A DNA stretch of 45,498 bases from assembly GCA_963676385.2 (NCBI GenBank), contig CAXXMM010000008.1, positions 1-45,498 on the forward strand. Direction: 5' to 3'. Source of the DNA: UBA1422 sp963676385 (GTDB lineage Bacteria > Bacillota > Clostridia > Peptostreptococcales > Anaerovoracaceae). Made by a program: the position numbers and the translations under genes. The notes beneath the pieces were generated by a model. It saw nothing but the letters and a program-made list of their open reading frames with translations, was not told where the DNA came from and searched no databases. This document shows positions 41,691 to 45,498 of the stretch, piece by piece (within the stretch, counting starts at the first letter, position 1; each line of letters opens with the position of its first letter).

Positions 41691-41699
41691 TGATATAAT
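41691..41699 (+). promoter_or_regulatory. Extended -10 promoter for a probable leaderless transcript
   Basis: TGATATAAT (41691-41699) is an extended -10 element; no good -35 was seen. The ATG at 41707 sits where transcription should start, and no Shine-Dalgarno sequence precedes it. Confidence 0.5.
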
Positions 41700-41706
41700 C
41701 AATACC

Positions 41707-42198
41707 ATGAAAAAGAACATCATTTTTGTCACCGGCTTTATCGGAAGCGATCGAGTCGGTTTGGCTGGCCGATTGGCCAAAGAAAACAACATGGAATTTG
41801 TCTCTCTGGATCAGGAAATCGAGGCCAAAGATGGCCGCAGTATCCTGCGAATCACCATGACCATGGGGGAGCATGAGGTGCGAAATCAGGAATATGAGGC
41901 CCTGAAGGAGCAACTGACCCGAGACGATATTGTGGTTGCCGTAAGCGATGGAATTGTGCTGGATGACCAGTGTCTTGATTTGCTTTCCCACGGAACCGTG
42001 GTGATTGCCGACGAGGATCTTTCCCCGGAAAAGCTGTGGATCCAAGCAAAAAAAGAGGCAAGCCCCACCTACGCATTCCTCTTCAAAGGATTTGACGTTC
42101 CGGAGAATCCCTCTAACGAAGATGACGAAGCGAGATACCAAAAATTTCTGGCACTTTACAATGCCAGAGCACCCATTTATAGGAGGATATCAAAATGA
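41707..42198 (+). CDS. Shikimate-kinase-like protein with degenerate P-loop
   Basis: 163 residues. The fold signatures of shikimate kinase are kept in order: NIIFVTGFIGSDRVG at the N-terminus, FVSLDQEIEAKDGRSILRI (the DxD-like substrate segment) and GEHEVRNQEYEAL (the Arg that binds shikimate in true kinases). But the Walker A motif reads GFIGSDRV where GxxGSGKS/T is expected, so the phosphate-binding Lys is Arg and the Ser/Thr is Val; the GGG loop is also missing (VSDGIVLDD). It may have lost kinase activity. The genuine kinase is fused to aroE at 21932-23185. First gene of a unit with two PH-domain proteins (ATGA overlap). Confidence 0.7.
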   Translation: MKKNIIFVTGFIGSDRVGLAGRLAKENNMEFVSLDQEIEAKDGRSILRITMTMGEHEVRNQEYEALKEQLTRDDIVVAVSDGIVLDDQCLDLLSHGTVVIADEDLSPEKLWIQAKKEASPTYAFLFKGFDVPENPSNEDDEARYQKFLALYNARAPIYRRISK

Positions 42199-42797
42199 AT
42201 TATGAAAAGCCGGATCCCAAAGCACTCACCGGATGGCGAATCAGCAGACTCATTGGGCTGGTCGTTTTTTTGGTTTTGGGAATTGGAGCTTCCTTGGCGG
42301 CCACGTTGATTGATGGCCTTGCTTTTGCCAAAACGGCCACTTACTTGATTAGTGCAGGTATTGTTCTCCTTAGTTTAATAGGGCTGATGATCTTTCCTGC
42401 CATTGAGTACCGCCAATGGAAATACCTGATTACTGAAGAAAAGGTGGAGATCGTCCATGGGATTTTCTTTGTTAGCACCAGCATTGTGCCCATTATCCGC
42501 ATTCAGCACATCACCATGGGTCAGGGTCCCATTTATCGAAAACTGGGGCTTTATACGGTGACCATCGCTTTGGCCAGCGGCACCTTTGACATTGTCGGAC
42601 TTCGAGAGCAGCGTGCCCGGGAAATCAGCGAAAATCTTCGTGCCAAATTATATGTTCGGTTAGGGGTGGAGGAAGAAAATGATGCCCAATCTACTCACGG
42701 AACCAACCAAGAAGCCGAAACCGATGCCCAAGCCGGCGTCAAACCCGAAACCGATGCCCAAGTCGGCGTCAAAACCACCGGGGAGGATACCCTATGA
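42195..42797 (+). CDS. PH-domain (bPH2/YdbS-like) membrane protein
   Basis: 200 residues. Two membrane segments (about 17-40 and 47-70), then the bacterial PH domain with YLITEEKVEIVHGIFFVSTS and IVPIIRIQHITMGQGPIYRKLGL, typical of YdbS. The C-terminal tail from about residue 160 is hydrophilic and contains two copies of ETDAQ-A/V-GVK (DNA repeats of 27 bases at 42717-42743 and 42747-42773). GGAGG lies before the ATG; its stop overlaps the next gene by ATGA. YdbS/YdbT pairs have been linked to resistance to certain bacteriocins and to envelope stress in Bacillus; transfer of that role is inference. Confidence 0.82.
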   Translation: MNYEKPDPKALTGWRISRLIGLVVFLVLGIGASLAATLIDGLAFAKTATYLISAGIVLLSLIGLMIFPAIEYRQWKYLITEEKVEIVHGIFFVSTSIVPIIRIQHITMGQGPIYRKLGLYTVTIALASGTFDIVGLREQRAREISENLRAKLYVRLGVEEENDAQSTHGTNQEAETDAQAGVKPETDAQVGVKTTGEDTL

Positions 42798-44290
42798 TTC
42801 GATTTGGACCGAAGCGAAGCCACCCGCTTATTATCTTTAATAATTTTTTCAGCAACTTTGGTTTGCTGGTGGCCCTTTTGATTTTTTGCTTTATCAAAAA
42901 AGATTTCAGCCCCCTTTATGACAATTTGGCATTGCCGGTTATTGTGCTCATTGGGCCTATCGGCCGTCTTTTTAATTACCTTTTCACCCAATACACCATT
43001 GATGACGAAAAGTTATTTATCGAAAAGGGACTGATTAACAAAAAGAAAATCGAGTTGCCTCTCAGCTCCATTACCAGCGTAGACTTTACCCAAAGCCTGA
43101 TTTTTCAGCTGGCCGGAGTGAACATGGTCAACGTAGAGAATTCTGCCAGCATCCGAGGCAACCAAACGAAAATACAATTTGCCTTAAAAGCCCCATCGGC
43201 ACTGGAGGCCAAAGCATATTTGATGGGAAATCGCCGGGAGGAATTTGGCCAAAGCCCACAAGAGCAAATGGACAATGACAAAATCCTTTCCAGGCGGGCG
43301 GCATCCACCGGAGAAATTCTCATGCTAGGTCTTTTGCAGGCAAAGGGATTGATGATCTTTCAAGTCTTTTCCGTTGCCACGGTTATCATTACCTTTGGGT
43401 CCCAGCTTTTTTTGGACAAAAAAGTGGATGGGGATCAATACATTTTGGACTGGTTCATGAAGCTTCATGGCCTTCAGGTGATTCTCATTGTCTTTGTGGC
43501 CTTGTATACCGTGGGAATTATTGCCAGCATTGCCCTTTCCACCATTAAATATTTTGGGTTTTGCGTTACCAACCGGGAAGATTCTATCTTTGTGGAATAT
43601 GGGTTGTTGACTCGGCAAACCCACACCATCATGAAAAATAAAATCAGTGGCGTCAATTACAAACAGTCCTTTTTCATGAGGTTGTTCCATTTTGGCGTGC
43701 TTTATGCTTTTGTGGCAGGATTTAGCTTGGAAGACGACAACAAACCCAAAGATGCCATGCTCTTTCCTCTGATTCGAGATCATGAACTTCGCCAGTTTCT
43801 GGAACAACACATTCCTGAAACCACGGTTCCCAAAACCTATACCAAACCTGAAAAACAATCTATCCGTTACTTTTTCATTTGCCCTCGGTTTTTCTTGTCC
43901 CTGTTGCTCCTAGCCGGATGTCTTGGATACTTATTTCTCCAGGGGAGGGGTAACGCACCGACGATTATGATGGGAGAATACCTGTGGATCTTGGCACTCA
44001 TTTTGGTTTTGTTTGCCGTATGCTCTGTGCTTCTTGAGTACCGCCATGCAGGACTTCATTGTAACCTCCAAAATGTATCCATGACCTATGGCGGATTTAC
44101 CTTGAACCAAGTTACACTACTTACCGACAAAATAGAGTCCATCAAAGAAAGGGCAACTTTGACCAAAAAAAACAAGAACATGACCAATGTTCTTGTCAGT
44201 ATTATTGCCGCCCCCCAGTTTGCCAACCATCGGGTTCGCAATTTGAGTTTAGACGACTTTCGGCAGTTGGAATCCCAGCTAAAGTATTAG
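42794..44290 (+). CDS. PH-domain (YdbT-like) membrane protein
   Basis: 498 residues with paired membrane segments at about 18-35/45-62, 190-208/225-250 and 360-380/395-415, each pair followed by a bacterial PH-like domain (for example FTQYTIDDEKLFIEKGLINK with KIELPLSSITSVDFTQSL; TNREDSIFVEYGLLTRQTHT; and the final VSMTYGGFTLNQVTLLTDKI). This three-fold pattern is that of YdbT, the usual partner of YdbS. It is convergent with the PAP2 gene, overlapping it by 4 bases. Confidence 0.85.
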   Translation: MIRFGPKRSHPLIIFNNFFSNFGLLVALLIFCFIKKDFSPLYDNLALPVIVLIGPIGRLFNYLFTQYTIDDEKLFIEKGLINKKKIELPLSSITSVDFTQSLIFQLAGVNMVNVENSASIRGNQTKIQFALKAPSALEAKAYLMGNRREEFGQSPQEQMDNDKILSRRAASTGEILMLGLLQAKGLMIFQVFSVATVIITFGSQLFLDKKVDGDQYILDWFMKLHGLQVILIVFVALYTVGIIASIALSTIKYFGFCVTNREDSIFVEYGLLTRQTHTIMKNKISGVNYKQSFFMRLFHFGVLYAFVAGFSLEDDNKPKDAMLFPLIRDHELRQFLEQHIPETTVPKTYTKPEKQSIRYFFICPRFFLSLLLLAGCLGYLFLQGRGNAPTIMMGEYLWILALILVLFAVCSVLLEYRHAGLHCNLQNVSMTYGGFTLNQVTLLTDKIESIKERATLTKKNKNMTNVLVSIIAAPQFANHRVRNLSLDDFRQLESQLKY

Positions 44291-44943
44291 TGGAGGCCTT
44301 CCGCTTTTTGGGCTTGATATCTGTTCCAAATCATTAGGACAAGAGTTGCCACGAAAATTCCCAATGCCCATCCCCCAAGGATGTCCGTAGGGTAATGGAC
44401 CCCCAGATAGACTCGGCTGGGCCCAATGAAAGCAATGAGCAGCACCAGCAATACCGAAAGCCGATTGGCTAATTTTTTGTTTTCCATTCGGGTTTGAATC
44501 AGATACAACAAGGCTCCAAAAACCGCCATACTGGTGATGGAGTGGCCGCTGGGAAAAGAATACCCGGCTTCTTTGACCAGATGGAGAATATCATCCGGTC
44601 TGGACCGCTCAAAGAGCATCTTAAGAATTTTGTTCAAACCTGTATCCGTCGCCGCAACCAATGAAACCGGGACGCCGTACACCATTCTTGTATTGTCGTA
44701 AGCCAAAAGCAACAGACACAGAACCACAATGGATTGCCAATTCCCCAAGTAGGTAACGGCCTCCATCAAGGTGGTCAATCCGCCACTGCGAATATCATAA
44801 AACAAATGCCGTATTGGATCATCAAACCCACCGGCTTGCCCGGTAGCAACAAAATATGCGATTACGCAAAAGGCCCCAAGGGATACAAACAGTATCCCTA
44901 ACCAAAGGCCTTTTTTATTATTTTCAATTCTTTTTTCTGTCAT
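44287..44943 (-). CDS. PAP2-family membrane phosphatase
   Basis: 218 residues, about six membrane segments. The three phosphatase motifs are complete: KMLFERSRP (KxxxxxxRP), YSFPSGHSITS (PSGH) and SRVYLGVHYPTD (SRxxxxxHxxxD), spread over the extracellular side. Likely dephosphorylates a lipid phosphate such as phosphatidylglycerol phosphate, diacylglycerol pyrophosphate or undecaprenyl pyrophosphate. The start at 44943 has GGGAG 8 bases upstream; an earlier TTG overlaps the neighbouring gene. Confidence 0.88.
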   Translation of the reverse strand: MTEKRIENNKKGLWLGILFVSLGAFCVIAYFVATGQAGGFDDPIRHLFYDIRSGGLTTLMEAVTYLGNWQSIVVLCLLLLAYDNTRMVYGVPVSLVAATDTGLNKILKMLFERSRPDDILHLVKEAGYSFPSGHSITSMAVFGALLYLIQTRMENKKLANRLSVLLVLLIAFIGPSRVYLGVHYPTDILGGWALGIFVATLVLMIWNRYQAQKAEGLH

Positions 44944-44962
44944 CTTTTGACTCCCTTTTGAT

Positions 44963-45498
44963 TTACTTCTTGTCAAAGTCCCCGGCAGCCTTTAACCCAT
45001 ACGCAGGTTCCGCCGCCAATGCTGCATTGTTGATGGCCTTAGCCATGATTCGGGTTGCCAGCGCCCCTAATGCATCAGGAGAAACTTCAACTTCTCCGGT
45101 GGCCAACACAAAAATAGTATCTCCATCGGCAGAGGTGTGCACCGGCCGAATTGCCATGGCATATCCGTTGTGCACAATGGAAGCAAGCTTGTTGCATTGA
45201 GTTTTATTGAGTTTTGCGTTTGTAATCAAGCACCCAATGGTGGTGTTGCCATTGAAAACATTACGGGTAGAAGACATTTCCCCCATCATGGTTTCAAAGG
45301 TGTTTGCCAAGGCGGTTTTGTCACCGGTGAGAATTCCGGCAATGGTTTTTCCGGTATCAATATCGATAATATCCCCCAATGCGTTCACCGCAACCACGGC
45401 GCCGCATTGGACGCCGCCAACTTCCACACAATATGTCCCAAGACCGCTTTTCATCATGGTGTCGATACCCAGGTATTTCCCTACGGAAGCACCGGTTC
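44963..45498 (-). CDS. P1-family (S58/DmpA-like) peptidase, C-terminal part
   Basis: The frame is open to the window edge, so the start is missing; the visible part begins in GASVGKYLGIDTMMKSGLG. GASVGK, the long Gly-rich stretch and FNGNTTIGCLITNAKL (the site near which DmpA-type enzymes self-cleave to expose the nucleophile) place it in the P1/S58 family of aminopeptidases. Whether the Thr/Cys in that segment serves as nucleophile here cannot be told. Ends 19 bases before the PAP2 start and may be co-transcribed with it. Confidence 0.88.
   Translation of the reverse strand, partial: TGASVGKYLGIDTMMKSGLGTYCVEVGGVQCGAVVAVNALGDIIDIDTGKTIAGILTGDKTALANTFETMMGEMSSTRNVFNGNTTIGCLITNAKLNKTQCNKLASIVHNGYAMAIRPVHTSADGDTIFVLATGEVEVSPDALGALATRIMAKAINNAALAAEPAYGLKAAGDFDKK

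Noticed and set aside
1..45498. CRISPR arrays, prophage or integrase genes, insertion sequences, tRNA or rRNA genes
   Set aside because: None was seen on either strand; repeats present are short and local.

Overview
The window looks like chromosomal DNA of a low-to-mid GC Firmicute, most likely an anaerobic clostridium (class Clostridia). The basis is gene content and order: HisZ-dependent short HisG, a DnaD-type replication protein, ribonuclease M5, an LtaS-like sulfatase, the rpsF-ssb-rpsR-yybS-rplI-dnaB block, and consistent AGGAGG-type ribosome binding sites. No rRNA, tRNA, CRISPR array, prophage or intact insertion sequence was seen.

Layout. 1-1830 (minus): histidine genes hisZ-hisG-hisC. 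1.9-3.6 kb: a PspC-domain protein and an apparently autoregulated MerR-type regulator. 3.8-9.6 kb (plus): leucine operon leuA-leuC-leuD-leuB followed by pheA. 9.6-11.9 kb: a YkvA-type membrane protein, an orphan structured-RNA candidate (10123-10472) and hisD. 12-15.6 kb: an accessory, AT-rich stretch with two membrane proteins, a lipoprotein, a gamma-carbonic-anhydrase-like protein and a tiny 19-codon gene. 15.8-23.2 kb (plus): mntP, then a complete-looking attenuator and the aromatic operon aroF-tyrA-aroB-aroA-aroC-aroE/K. 23.4-27.2 kb (plus): carbamoyl-amine amidase, APC permease and AraC-type regulator. 27.3-38.4 kb (minus): core replication, ribosome and cell-envelope genes. 38.5-41.6 kb (minus): accessory envelope genes, a second copy of the 19-codon gene and a nucleotidyltransferase. 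41.7-45.5 kb: a degenerate shikimate-kinase paralogue, two PH-domain membrane proteins, a PAP2 phosphatase and the end of a P1-family peptidase.

Most notable observations. (1) A leader peptide containing Trp-Tyr-Tyr-Tyr-Tyr-Phe, with mutually exclusive 1:2, 2:3 and 3:4 RNA stems, precedes DAHP synthase. It is a textbook ribosome-stalling attenuator that appears to sense aromatic amino acids. (2) Two unlinked copies of a 19-codon ORF (MDKLGKHK...) share a Shine-Dalgarno sequence and have the stop codon in the loop of a terminator-like hairpin; both lie upstream of membrane-protein genes. I do not recognise this family. (3) A roughly 350-nt independently promoted, highly structured RNA without a coding gene lies between ykvA and hisD.

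Four genes in the first 9 kb (hisZ, hisG, the PspC gene, pheA) carry single-base frameshifts in or beside G/C-rich runs. Sequencing error is a serious alternative to real gene decay there.
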